DNA from: Enterococcus ureasiticus
Lineage (GTDB): Bacteria; Bacillota; Bacilli; Lactobacillales; Enterococcaceae
DNA length: 64,000 bases
Assembly: GCF_001730285.1 (NCBI RefSeq)
Contig: NZ_MIJZ01000012.1
Location: forward strand, 62,001 to 126,000
Direction of reading: 5' to 3'
Position 1 is the stretch's first letter. Each line of letters opens with the position of its first letter. Positions 1 through 8,652 of this stretch are shown one piece after another. The notes below the pieces were generated by a model. That model had not been told where the DNA came from. It searched no databases and saw nothing but the letters and a program-made list of their open reading frames with translations. A program made the translations under genes and the position numbers.

Positions 1-1073
1 ATTGCAATCATCTGATCGATATTTTTTGACTCTAATGCTGAGAATAAAATATGGATATCCAGATTTGGAAATTCCTTTTTCAGATTTTCAGCTAAACGGC
101 GCATAGCATGGTCATTGTGTGCACCGTCTAAAATAATCAATGGTTCATCACTGATTTTTTCCATTCGAGCTGGCCACTGAGCCTGAGCCAACCCTTGATA
201 AACATCTCTATCTGTAAAATTGATTTGCTGCATTTCGCAATAGAGATAAAATAGCTGAATCGAAACGGCCGCATTTTCTACTTGATGACGACCTAATAAA
301 GGCACTTTGACTTTAGGCAATTTGCCTGATTCACCATAAAAATCAAAGATCTCCCCCCAATTTTTATCTGGATGTCGGTATTCTGCTTTGTAGTCTTTTT
401 CATAACGATACACTCTACTGTGTTTTACTGCGGCGACTTCATTGATCACAACAAACGCTTCTTCTTCAATATTGCCGGTCACAACAGGTATTCCCTCTTT
501 AATGATCCCAGCTTTTTGGAAAGCAATTTTTTCAAGCGTATCGCCTAAAATTTCTGTATGGTCTTTTCCGATCGTAGTGATTGCCGTTAGCATTGGTTTC
601 ACTACATTAGTACTGTCTAATAACCCACCAAGTCCAACTTCGACAATGGCAATATCTACTTGTTCATCTAGAAAGTAATCAAGGGCCATAACCGTCAATG
701 TTTCAAATTCAGTGATTCCAGCACTTTCCGGCTGCTGATCCATGTCTTTGATCAACTCTTGATATTTTTCCACATATTGGATGATATGATTGTCTGAAAT
801 CCCATGTCCGTTAATGGCAATTCGTTCATTAAAGTGCTCGATATACGGAGAAGTAAAAGTTCCCACAGTGAGTCCTAATTCTTCTAACATACAGCGTAAA
901 TATGTTACTGTAGAGCCTTTCCCATTTGTGCCTGCAATGTGGATCGTCGGTACTTTTTCTTCTGGATTACCGACTCTTTTCAATAATGCTTCCACTCGAT
1001 CGAGACCTGGTCTAGATCCAAATGGTAGTCTACTATGAATCCAATCGATTGCTTCTTCTATCGTCAACGACAT
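1..1073 (-). CDS. folC: Bifunctional folylpolyglutamate/dihydrofolate synthase (partial, C-terminus outside window)
   Basis: Read on the minus strand from ATG at 1073, preceded by GAGGAG eight bases upstream, the frame stays open to the window edge, giving about 357 of the roughly 430 residues usual for FolC. The N-terminus carries the Mur-ligase-type P-loop HIAGTNGKGST, then TSPY and the segment VEVGLGGLLDSTN, and a second domain with LDGAHN. FolC adds glutamate to dihydropteroate and folates in the cytoplasm using ATP. In enterococci and other Firmicutes it normally sits just downstream of valS; here about 7.5 kb of accessory genes separates the two. It is truncated only by the window edge and looks intact otherwise. 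Confidence 0.95.
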   Translation of the reverse strand, partial: MSLTIEEAIDWIHSRLPFGSRPGLDRVEALLKRVGNPEEKVPTIHIAGTNGKGSTVTYLRCMLEELGLTVGTFTSPYIEHFNERIAINGHGISDNHIIQYVEKYQELIKDMDQQPESAGITEFETLTVMALDYFLDEQVDIAIVEVGLGGLLDSTNVVKPMLTAITTIGKDHTEILGDTLEKIAFQKAGIIKEGIPVVTGNIEEEAFVVINEVAAVKHSRVYRYEKDYKAEYRHPDKNWGEIFDFYGESGKLPKVKVPLLGRHQVENAAVSIQLFYLYCEMQQINFTDRDVYQGLAQAQWPARMEKISDEPLIILDGAHNDHAMRRLAENLKKEFPNLDIHILFSALESKNIDQMIA

Positions 1074-1437
1074 CTTATCAACTCCTCATTCTCTATTATA
1101 TCGAAAGCTGGAGTGCTTTTCACTAATTAACGACTTTAATTCTGTAAATGATTGATTCCATAAAAAAAGAGTAATCAAATGGTTCCGTACTTTTAAATAA
1201 AAACAACTATGATAAAATAAACAAGACTCGATGTATGAACTGAACACAAATTCTTTTGCATCAAGACCTAATCCCATGATAGACTAGAATCTTAGAGAGA
1301 AATCTAATCACGTTTGTTTTATAAATAACGAGTTTCAAAAATAATATTGTTGTAGGTAGTTCGCTTGATTTTTCAGGGTTGATTGAACCTTTATCCTAAA
1401 ACAGTTACAAATTATTAGAATAGAGGAGCAGTATACT
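1074..1437. other. Intergenic region between folC and the YfhO gene
   Basis: 364 bases separate the divergent folC and YfhO-family genes. It is AT-rich and holds the RBS of both genes at its ends. I find no convincing -35/-10 pair, terminator or conserved RNA. Short open frames here have no good ribosome-binding site and look spurious. Confidence 0.5.
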
Positions 1438-3999
1438 ATGTCAAAAACGAAAAAAAAATTATTAGTCAGTGGAAGTTTTTTTCTTCCTTTCTTATTATTA
1501 ATCATACTTTGGTCGATTTTAGGTTTAGCACCGTTTGGAAATAACAATCTCTTGGTTAGTGATTTAGGGACGCAATATATGCCATTTTTAAGTGCGTTTA
1601 AGCAGTTTTTCCAAGGAAAGACTGATTCCTTGTATTCATTTTCTGATGCACTCGGTGGAACTATTTTACCCTTAAGTGCTTATTATTTATTAAGTCCGTT
1701 CAATATTTTAGTCTTGCTGTTCTCTTATGAGCAGTTGCCAATCGCTATATTATTGATTATTACGCTAAAAATTTCCCTCATGGGCAGTTCAATGTTTTAT
1801 TATCTTCAAAAAACATATCGTCAATCAACTATTTCAACATTGCTTTTTTCAACGTCTTATAGCTTATGTGGTTTTGTGACGGTCTATTGTTTGAATTTTA
1901 TGTGGTTGGACGCATTGATTTTACTTCCTTTACTGGTATTAGGAATTCAGCGGTTATGGGATCACAAGAAATATGTTCTTTATTCAGCGGCCTTATTTTT
2001 GGCTATCGTAACAAATTATTATATGGGCTATATGCTCTGTATTTTTGCTGTGTGCTACAGTCTTTATTGGTATTATCAAAAAACAGAGTCAGCTGAAAAG
2101 AAATCGATTTGGCTATTTATTAAGAATGGTCGTTTGTTTTTTGTCACGTCTTTTCTAACAGGAATTAGCACCAGTTTCATTTTGATTCCTGCTGTAGAAG
2201 GAATGTTGGCGACAAAAAAGACTAATTTTGAGTGGCAAACTTTTTTACCCACACCTAATTTTGGCTTTAATTTTCTTTCCCAATTAGGTCTTGGTAGTGT
2301 TAATTTTGAATGGCGTTTAGAACATTTGCCGACGATTTTTTCTGGTATCTTGATGGTCTTGTTTTTTATCGCTTATTTTCAACTATCGGCTATTTCAAAA
2401 AAGGAGAAAATTGGTGCTGCGTTTTTAGTTGGATTTATTTTCTTGAGTTTCTGGTTGGAACTTGTCAATACGATTTGGCATATGTTTCAAAGTCCTGCGG
2501 GATTTCCGTATAGAAATACATTTATCTTTAGTTTTTTGATGATAAAATTTGCGTATGAAGCCTTTCTGAAATTAAAGGAAGGGGCAAAATTAAAAGTTGT
2601 TGTTCCTAGTATTTTTTCTGGATTGTTGCTTTTTGGTTATATTGCTTTAAAATTTTCAAAAGAGAAAATCTTTTTATTGTCCGATTATTATGTTGTTATC
2701 AGTCTAGTTAGCATTTGGTTGACCTTTGGGTTGGTAGTCTTGATTCAAAAAATGCATGGAGCAAAAAAGAACGGTCTCTACCTGTTCTTATTCTTAGTTG
2801 TTTGCGCTGAATTAATCTTTAATTTTTGGATCAGCTTTAAGGATATTCCATTTGGAAATCAAGAAAAATTTGCGCAAACCTATCAGATTCAAGATGAAAT
2901 CATTTCTGATTTACAAAACGAGCATCCTCATTTATTCCGAATAAAACAAACGATTGATTCCGATGCTGCAGGTTATAACGAGAAAAACAATGGTTACAAT
3001 AATCCGATTCTGTATGGCTATGCTGGCGTTTCCAGCTATACCTCTACGCTGGATGCTAAGACCCAGGATACCTTGAATGCTTTAGGCTTATATCAAAAAA
3101 ATGATCGCAGAATTGCTTATGTTGATGAGTCAAAAGTGATCAACTTACTATTAAATGTGAACTATCAATTAACTCCTGAGCTTAAATTTTACCAGAAAAA
3201 TATTTCAAGTGATCCCTCAACAAATGTTTATGAAAATGAAGAGGCAATCGGTATGGGCTTTTTAGTTCCACAAGCATTTGCTGATCTTAAATTAGCTGAA
3301 AATCAGCCTCTAAAAAATCAGGAAATGATTTTACAGCAGATCCAAAAAAATAACCAAGCTTATTTTCAAGAAACACAAAAAATAGCTTGGTCAGAGCAAG
3401 CTGATCATCACTACACACTCAATACAAAAACAACCACAGATGGCGAACTTCATCTTTATGCACCAGAAATCGACTGGAAAAAAATCACTTCATTTAAAGT
3501 AAATGGAGAAAAAATCCAGCCTGCAGTTTATATTGCAACAAATCAATTATTTAATCTTGGCTACTTCAAAAAAGATGACGTCGTTCAGCTACAGCTTGAG
3601 TCCGAAAATGAGCTTGAGGACAAAAATATTGAATTAAAAACATTGCAGCAAGAAACCTTTCATTCATTTATTACCAAACAAAAGTCACAAGCAATTCAGC
3701 TTGAAGAAGAAGTCTCAGGTACATTGACCGGAAAAATCACCGTAACAGATCCAGAAAATTCATTACTTTACTTAGCGATTCCATATGATAAAAATTGGCA
3801 GATCACAGTCGATGGAAAAAAAGTCAAAGCTAAGTCAGTTCTAGGTAATTTTACAGGAATTGAATTAACGTCTGGAAGTCACGAAATTACGATGCATTAC
3901 CAGCAACGAAATTTCATTGTGGGAGTTTTGATTAGCATTTCTGTTCTTTTGGGGGTATTATTTTATCAATTATTAAAAAGAGTTAAGAAAAGAATTTAA
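1438..3999 (+). CDS. YfhO-family polytopic membrane protein
   Basis: 853 residues. A cytoplasmic basic start (MSKTKKK) is followed by about a dozen hydrophobic segments spread over residues 10-470, then a long hydrophilic presumably extracellular domain (about 480-820), and a last membrane segment before the basic C-terminus. The pattern of acidic/aromatic motifs between the first helices (SDLGTQYMPF) and the overall architecture match the YfhO family of GT-C-like proteins. Family members in Gram-positives are linked to glycosylation of lipoteichoic acid or other lipid-linked polymers; the exact substrate here is unknown. RBS GAGGAG precedes the ATG. The downstream VTT gene begins 26 bases later, so the two are probably one transcript. 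Confidence 0.8.
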   Translation: MSKTKKKLLVSGSFFLPFLLLIILWSILGLAPFGNNNLLVSDLGTQYMPFLSAFKQFFQGKTDSLYSFSDALGGTILPLSAYYLLSPFNILVLLFSYEQLPIAILLIITLKISLMGSSMFYYLQKTYRQSTISTLLFSTSYSLCGFVTVYCLNFMWLDALILLPLLVLGIQRLWDHKKYVLYSAALFLAIVTNYYMGYMLCIFAVCYSLYWYYQKTESAEKKSIWLFIKNGRLFFVTSFLTGISTSFILIPAVEGMLATKKTNFEWQTFLPTPNFGFNFLSQLGLGSVNFEWRLEHLPTIFSGILMVLFFIAYFQLSAISKKEKIGAAFLVGFIFLSFWLELVNTIWHMFQSPAGFPYRNTFIFSFLMIKFAYEAFLKLKEGAKLKVVVPSIFSGLLLFGYIALKFSKEKIFLLSDYYVVISLVSIWLTFGLVVLIQKMHGAKKNGLYLFLFLVVCAELIFNFWISFKDIPFGNQEKFAQTYQIQDEIISDLQNEHPHLFRIKQTIDSDAAGYNEKNNGYNNPILYGYAGVSSYTSTLDAKTQDTLNALGLYQKNDRRIAYVDESKVINLLLNVNYQLTPELKFYQKNISSDPSTNVYENEEAIGMGFLVPQAFADLKLAENQPLKNQEMILQQIQKNNQAYFQETQKIAWSEQADHHYTLNTKTTTDGELHLYAPEIDWKKITSFKVNGEKIQPAVYIATNQLFNLGYFKKDDVVQLQLESENELEDKNIELKTLQQETFHSFITKQKSQAIQLEEEVSGTLTGKITVTDPENSLLYLAIPYDKNWQITVDGKKVKAKSVLGNFTGIELTSGSHEITMHYQQRNFIVGVLISISVLLGVLFYQLLKRVKKRI

Positions 4000-4025
4000 A
4001 ATGATTATGAGGGGAAACGACAGCC

Positions 4026-4619
4026 ATGGGGAAAAAAATTATCCATCAGATTATTTACTTGCTACCTATTATAGGAATTGTTTGTTTTACTGGTTTAATT
4101 ATATACGGTTATTACAAAGGTATTTTCCATTCGGTTCATTCTTTACAAGATTTTATGAAGCAATTTGGTGAATATGCTGTGTTGATCTTTATCTTTTTAC
4201 AAATGATCCAAGTAATTGTACCGATCCTTCCTGGAGGTATTTCGACGGTTGTTGGCATGTTAATGTTTGGTAGTCTTCAAGGTTTAGTCTATAGCTATAT
4301 CGGTTTAATGATAGGAGATATCATTGTTTATTGGTTGGCACGATATTATGGTAAGCCTTTTGCACAGCTTATTCTTTCGAAAAAAAAGTACTTATCCTTC
4401 GAAAAGATGTTAGACCGACCTGAAAAGGGTATTAAGAAATTGATGATTGTTACGTTGTTGGTTCCTTTTGCCCCCGATGATTTGACTTGTTTAGTCGCAG
4501 GCTTAGCTGATTTGCCATTTAAGGAATATATGAAGATTTTATTTCTCTTTAAATTTTGGTCCGTTGCGACGTATGGATATATATTGTTATTCTTTTTTAA
4601 TCGATTTTTGATTAATTAA
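4026..4619 (+). CDS. VTT/DedA-like (TVP38/TMEM64 family) membrane protein
   Basis: 197 residues with five or six hydrophobic segments. The central region (about residues 60-115: ILPGGISTVVGMLMFG, then a G-rich helix and GDIIVYWLARYYGK) is the VTT/SNARE-associated signature of DedA and TVP38 proteins. A reentrant PDDLTCLVAGL segment follows. Members of this superfamily are implicated in lipid-carrier or phospholipid scrambling and envelope homeostasis. Placed 26 bases after the YfhO-family gene, which fits a shared role in a lipid-linked sugar pathway (inference). A strong terminator follows. Confidence 0.8.
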   Translation: MGKKIIHQIIYLLPIIGIVCFTGLIIYGYYKGIFHSVHSLQDFMKQFGEYAVLIFIFLQMIQVIVPILPGGISTVVGMLMFGSLQGLVYSYIGLMIGDIIVYWLARYYGKPFAQLILSKKKYLSFEKMLDRPEKGIKKLMIVTLLVPFAPDDLTCLVAGLADLPFKEYMKILFLFKFWSVATYGYILLFFFNRFLIN

Positions 4620-4634
4620 ATACAGATATAAAAG

Positions 4635-4679
4635 CAAGTACGATTTTGATGTTAATTATCAAAATCGTACTTGTTTTTT
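4635..4679 (+). terminator. Rho-independent terminator after the YfhO-VTT pair
   Basis: Perfect 16-bp inverted repeat (arms 4635-4650 and 4658-4673) with a 7-base loop, followed by six T residues. Confidence 0.9.
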
Positions 4680-5222
4680 AGATTTTTATTTTTTCTCTTG
4701 ACCCAATTTCCCCCTTAGAAAAGCTCAATCCCTCTATAAAATGTAAAATCCTACCCAAAAGTTTTCAGACAGATTAGAAAATTCCAGTAAAATTAGGTAC
4801 AACCAAAAGAGCTATGCTTGTGTGCTGTTGATTGGCAACTTGTATATAGGTGGGCAAGGCCTCATCATTAGATTGTCGCCAAGTGGTGAAGTGCCTTTTT
4901 CTTTTAATTTGATATAACCTTTTTTGCTTAAATTTGTAGAATAGAAAAAACGATATCAGGACACTTCCCAGTATCGTTCACATAGTCTCTAAGAATCATC
5001 TCCTTATATCTAAGAAAAAATAATAAAACAAAATTTTTATCTATTTTTCTCCTGCTAAATTTTGAATACAATGATAATTAAACACCAATTAATAATTTAA
5101 ATATTATATACGAAATTAATTTACTTAAAAACAAAATATAATACATAATGTGATAAAATAATTATATATATATATCGAATTTACCATCGGTATATATTAT
5201 ATCTTTATAAGGAGGTGAACAG
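4680..5222. other. Intergenic region with possible small structured RNA
   Basis: About 540 bases without a credible gene. A less AT-rich stretch at about 4805-4905 ends in GAAGTGCC plus a T-rich run and could be a small RNA on the plus strand. A hairpin at about 4950-4979 (arms AACGATA/TATCGTT) with six T residues to its left reads as a terminator on the minus strand. From 5000 to 5200 the DNA is extremely AT-rich and probably carries the promoter of the lipoprotein gene. No Fst-like toxin peptide was found on either strand. Confidence 0.3.
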
Positions 5223-5672
5223 ATGAAAAAATTTTATAAGGTTGTTGGTACAAGTCTTTTATCTTTATTATTCATGTCTGCTTGCAGTGCTAAGGAACAA
5301 ATCTCTACGTATACACTGAAAGATGACGATGAAAATGTCTCGATTCAAAATAGTTATAAAGAAGATACATTGCTAAAACAAACTATCAAAACAACGATCC
5401 AATACAAAACAATTGGCGTAAAAACAAAAGCCAAAGCAGAGAAACTATTAGAACCAAGCAAAGAACTTTTTACCAATAAAAAAGGCATTCACTATTCTGT
5501 CGATTTTAGAGAAAAAGAAGCCGTGGAAACAATTGAAATCGACTTAAAGGAAATTTCTACAGACGATGCAGAAACTTTACCGTTGATCTCTTTACCCAAA
5601 GAGAATTTGGATTCAGCAAGTGTAAAAGAAAATGAAAAACAATTAACAAATTTAGGTTTTAAGAAGAAGTAG
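5223..5672 (+). CDS. YehR-like (DUF1307) lipoprotein
   Basis: 149 residues with a basic start, hydrophobic stretch and lipobox FMSAC giving lipid attachment at Cys21. The rest is a small soluble domain resembling the DUF1307/YehR family of Firmicute lipoproteins, whose function is not known. An ideal RBS (AAGGAGGTG) lies 7 bases before the ATG. The BspA-like protein gene begins 21 bases downstream, so both surface proteins are probably co-transcribed. Family assignment is by overall pattern and is moderately sure; lipoprotein nature is clear. Confidence 0.75.
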   Translation: MKKFYKVVGTSLLSLLFMSACSAKEQISTYTLKDDDENVSIQNSYKEDTLLKQTIKTTIQYKTIGVKTKAKAEKLLEPSKELFTNKKGIHYSVDFREKEAVETIEIDLKEISTDDAETLPLISLPKENLDSASVKENEKQLTNLGFKKK

Positions 5673-5693
5673 AACGATTCAAAAGGAGAAATT

Positions 5694-8546
5694 ATGAAAA
5701 AGAATGACGTGATTAAAGGTTTGATGGTAATAGTATTGATTGGATTCGTTGGTTTACAATCTCCTACAGTTTTAGCAAATGAACAAAGGGAACCTATACC
5801 ATCCATTGATTCTAGTGAAGTAAAAGAATCTACAGATGTCTCAGAAGCAGTTGTAAAAACAACAACCGAAGAAAGCACTATCGAAACAAAAGACGCAGGG
5901 CAATCTACTGAAAAAGGTACGAAAACTATTACTGAGGAAGACAAAGAAACAGTGACAGGAACCTTTGGAACAGTTCCATGGACTTTGGAAATAGAAACAG
6001 AAACACTTGTTTTTGGAGAGGGAGAATTTCCCAATACAGATGAGTCATCAAGTATTCACAGCATCATTGAAAAATCGCTTCCAAAATCCATATATATTAA
6101 AAAGATAGTTTTCACGAAACCTGTTATAGCCAATAAAAATTCTAGTTATTTATTCTCATGGTTATACTACTTAAATTCTATTGATGGCGAAGAATTATTA
6201 GATACCAGTAATGTAACTGATATGAATAATTTATTTAAAAGTGCACACTTTTTAAAAGAATTAGATCTGAATAATTGGGACACTAGTCAAGTAACTGATA
6301 TGTCTTATATGTTTAGGGAGGCGTTACGTCTCAGAAAACTTGATGTAAATAAATGGGATACTAGTAAAGTGAGCAATATGGCTGGTTTGTTTTTATATAC
6401 AAATTATATGAGAGATATAGATCTGAGTAATTGGAATACTAGTAACGTAACGAATATGTCGAGTATGTTTCTTTGGTCGGCTTTGACAACCCTTGATTTA
6501 AATCAGTGGGACACTCGTAACGTAACGAATATGTCGAGTATGTTCGAGTATGCTAGAGATCTTAGCACACTCAATGTGAGCAAATGGGACACTCGTAACG
6601 TAACCGATATGAATGAAATGTTTGCTAACGCATCAAAGCTAACAACAATAGATGTGGGGAAATGGAATACTAGTAACGTAACCGATATGTATAGAATGTT
6701 TGCTAACGCATCAAAGCTAACAACAATAGATGTGAGTATATGGAATACTAGTAACGTAACCAATATGGCGAATATGTTTGAGGTTGCTAGTGAGTTAAGC
6801 ACACTCGATGTGAGTAAATGGAATACTGGTAACGTAACTAGGATGGAGTGCATGTTTAATGGTGCAAGTAGTTTAACGGAACTTGATGTAAGTAAATGGG
6901 ATACTAGTAACGTAACCAATATGTCAGTACTATTTGCTTTCACAAATCTAACAACAATAGATGTGAGTAAATGGAACACTACGAACGTAACCAATATGGC
7001 GGCAATGTTTGTTAACACACCAAATCTAACAACAATAGATGTGAGTATATGGAATACTAAAAACGTAACCGATATGAGGGCATTGTTTCAGGGAGCATCA
7101 AAGCTGACAGCAATAGACGTGAGCAAATGGGATACTAGTAATGTAACCAATATGGAGACATTGTTCGCTGCCACATTAAGTCTAACAGCAATAGATGTAA
7201 GCAAATGGAATATTACTAATGTAACTAATATGTCGTATATATTTTTTAATACCCGTTTTACTACATTAGATTTGAGTCAGTGGGATACTCGTAACGTAAG
7301 GACTTTGAGTAATATGTTTAGTCAAAGCTCAATAGACACTTTAATTTTAGGAGAACATACTCTATTAAAAAATTCTAATCTTCCAGAGAAAAATGATGAT
7401 CCATATACTGGAAACTGGACATTAGTCTCCCCTGACACACAAAATAGTTATTCTAGCAGTGAAGATTTTATGACAAACTACGACGGTACGAAAACTGGAA
7501 AATACGTTCGTGAAAAAGTTGAAGATAACACAAAAGTAACAGGAATTGAACTCACTCCTCCTACCATAGAATTAGCAGTATCTGAAAAAACAACAGTACA
7601 ATCTAAAATTATACCTGATACCGCAAGTAATAAAAAAGTCAGTTATACCTCGTCTGACAATGCTATAGCGACAGTATCTGAAGATGGTGTTATAACAGCT
7701 CTAAAAAAAGGAACGGCTTTTATTACTGCGACAACCTCAGATGGCGGCTTAAAAGCGACCAGTACTGTTGCTATTGTGGAACCAAGTTCATTATTGATTG
7801 ATCCGTTCTACTTAGGAATTGATAGCTATGTAACGGGAAGCATAGATCCTAGTTCATCTGCTAAAAAAGTTCAATTAGTCGTAAATGGTGAAGTAATTAC
7901 TACATCGATGATATTCAGCGATGGCAGTTTCGAGCTAGATACAAAAGGAATGATCACCAAAGTAACGGATAAAGTGGAAGCCATTGCATTAGACCGAAAA
8001 AATAAAGAACTAGACCGAACTAGTGTAACTATCGAGGAAAAATCCTACAACTTAACCGTGAATCCCTACACTTTATACGAAGAGTCGACTGTTACTGGAC
8101 AAACCGATTATTTCCATACCCATGTAGCCTTACTAATTAATGGTGAGGAAGTAGAACGTAAACCGTTATCCTCAACAAGACAGTTTAGTTTTGATGTAGA
8201 AGGGTTGATTGAATATGCAGATGATGAAGTAAATATCGTTGGTTATCGTTATGACGATGAAATTACTCGGAAAGAAGTCGCGATTCAAGAACCTGTGATA
8301 GAAATGGCTCTATCTCCATATAAAGTAGATGATCCATATGTTACTGGAAAAGTGACTGGAAAATCTGCCAAAAATGTTCGTTTATATGTGAACGGTAGAA
8401 GACAACAAACCGTTAAAGTGGCTGAAGATGGCACATTTAGCTTATTAGGGATGGCTATTTTATCACCTAAAGATAGAGTGCAAGTGGCTGTTTTAAATGA
8501 TTCAGGAATTGAGATTAAGCGATTCGCTGTTACAGTAACCAATTAA
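5694..8546 (+). CDS. BspA-like surface protein with 15 DUF285 repeats and Ig-like domains
   Basis: 950 residues. A signal peptide (about 1-28, ending in VLANE) precedes a Thr/Glu-rich linker. Residues about 175-550 hold 15 repeats of 24-25 residues on the pattern LDVSKWNTSNVTNMxxMF, the DUF285 (BspA type, leucine-rich-like) repeat found in surface proteins of lactic acid bacteria and Mycoplasma. A Big_2-type Ig domain follows (about 618-700), then three related C-terminal modules, each with a YVTG or similar motif. No LPXTG, GW or LysM anchor is visible, so attachment must be non-covalent or via the Ig modules. Role: probable adhesin (inference). RBS AAAAGGAG precedes ATG. Confidence 0.85.
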   Translation: MKKNDVIKGLMVIVLIGFVGLQSPTVLANEQREPIPSIDSSEVKESTDVSEAVVKTTTEESTIETKDAGQSTEKGTKTITEEDKETVTGTFGTVPWTLEIETETLVFGEGEFPNTDESSSIHSIIEKSLPKSIYIKKIVFTKPVIANKNSSYLFSWLYYLNSIDGEELLDTSNVTDMNNLFKSAHFLKELDLNNWDTSQVTDMSYMFREALRLRKLDVNKWDTSKVSNMAGLFLYTNYMRDIDLSNWNTSNVTNMSSMFLWSALTTLDLNQWDTRNVTNMSSMFEYARDLSTLNVSKWDTRNVTDMNEMFANASKLTTIDVGKWNTSNVTDMYRMFANASKLTTIDVSIWNTSNVTNMANMFEVASELSTLDVSKWNTGNVTRMECMFNGASSLTELDVSKWDTSNVTNMSVLFAFTNLTTIDVSKWNTTNVTNMAAMFVNTPNLTTIDVSIWNTKNVTDMRALFQGASKLTAIDVSKWDTSNVTNMETLFAATLSLTAIDVSKWNITNVTNMSYIFFNTRFTTLDLSQWDTRNVRTLSNMFSQSSIDTLILGEHTLLKNSNLPEKNDDPYTGNWTLVSPDTQNSYSSSEDFMTNYDGTKTGKYVREKVEDNTKVTGIELTPPTIELAVSEKTTVQSKIIPDTASNKKVSYTSSDNAIATVSEDGVITALKKGTAFITATTSDGGLKATSTVAIVEPSSLLIDPFYLGIDSYVTGSIDPSSSAKKVQLVVNGEVITTSMIFSDGSFELDTKGMITKVTDKVEAIALDRKNKELDRTSVTIEEKSYNLTVNPYTLYEESTVTGQTDYFHTHVALLINGEEVERKPLSSTRQFSFDVEGLIEYADDEVNIVGYRYDDEITRKEVAIQEPVIEMALSPYKVDDPYVTGKVTGKSAKNVRLYVNGRRQQTVKVAEDGTFSLLGMAILSPKDRVQVAVLNDSGIEIKRFAVTVTN

Positions 8547-8597
8547 AGTAATTAATTAACTTCAGAAATAATGTGATTAAATTAATAATGACTATAA

Positions 8598-8644
8598 AAA
8601 AAAGGAACAATAATCAAATTCTTACCTGATTATTGTTCCTTTTT
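8598..8644. terminator. Bidirectional terminator between BspA-like gene and valS
   Basis: 18-bp arms 8598-8615 and 8627-8644 with A-run on the left and T-run on the right, so it can stop transcription of both convergent genes. Confidence 0.9.
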
Positions 8645-8652
8645 TTTATTTC

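Noticed and set aside
4740-5000. Fst-type type I toxin-antitoxin locus
   Set aside because: No Fst-like hydrophobic peptide on either strand; the only short frame with an RBS (minus, near 4995) runs through a terminator hairpin.
5492-6034. 180-codon minus-strand frame opposite the lipoprotein and BspA-like start
   Set aside because: It spans two well-supported plus-strand genes and their intergenic RBS and has no start signal of its own.
6503-7018. Long open frame (171 codons) on the minus strand inside the BspA-like gene
   Set aside because: Produced by the repetitive codons of the DUF285 repeats; no RBS and repeats the same pattern in mirror image.
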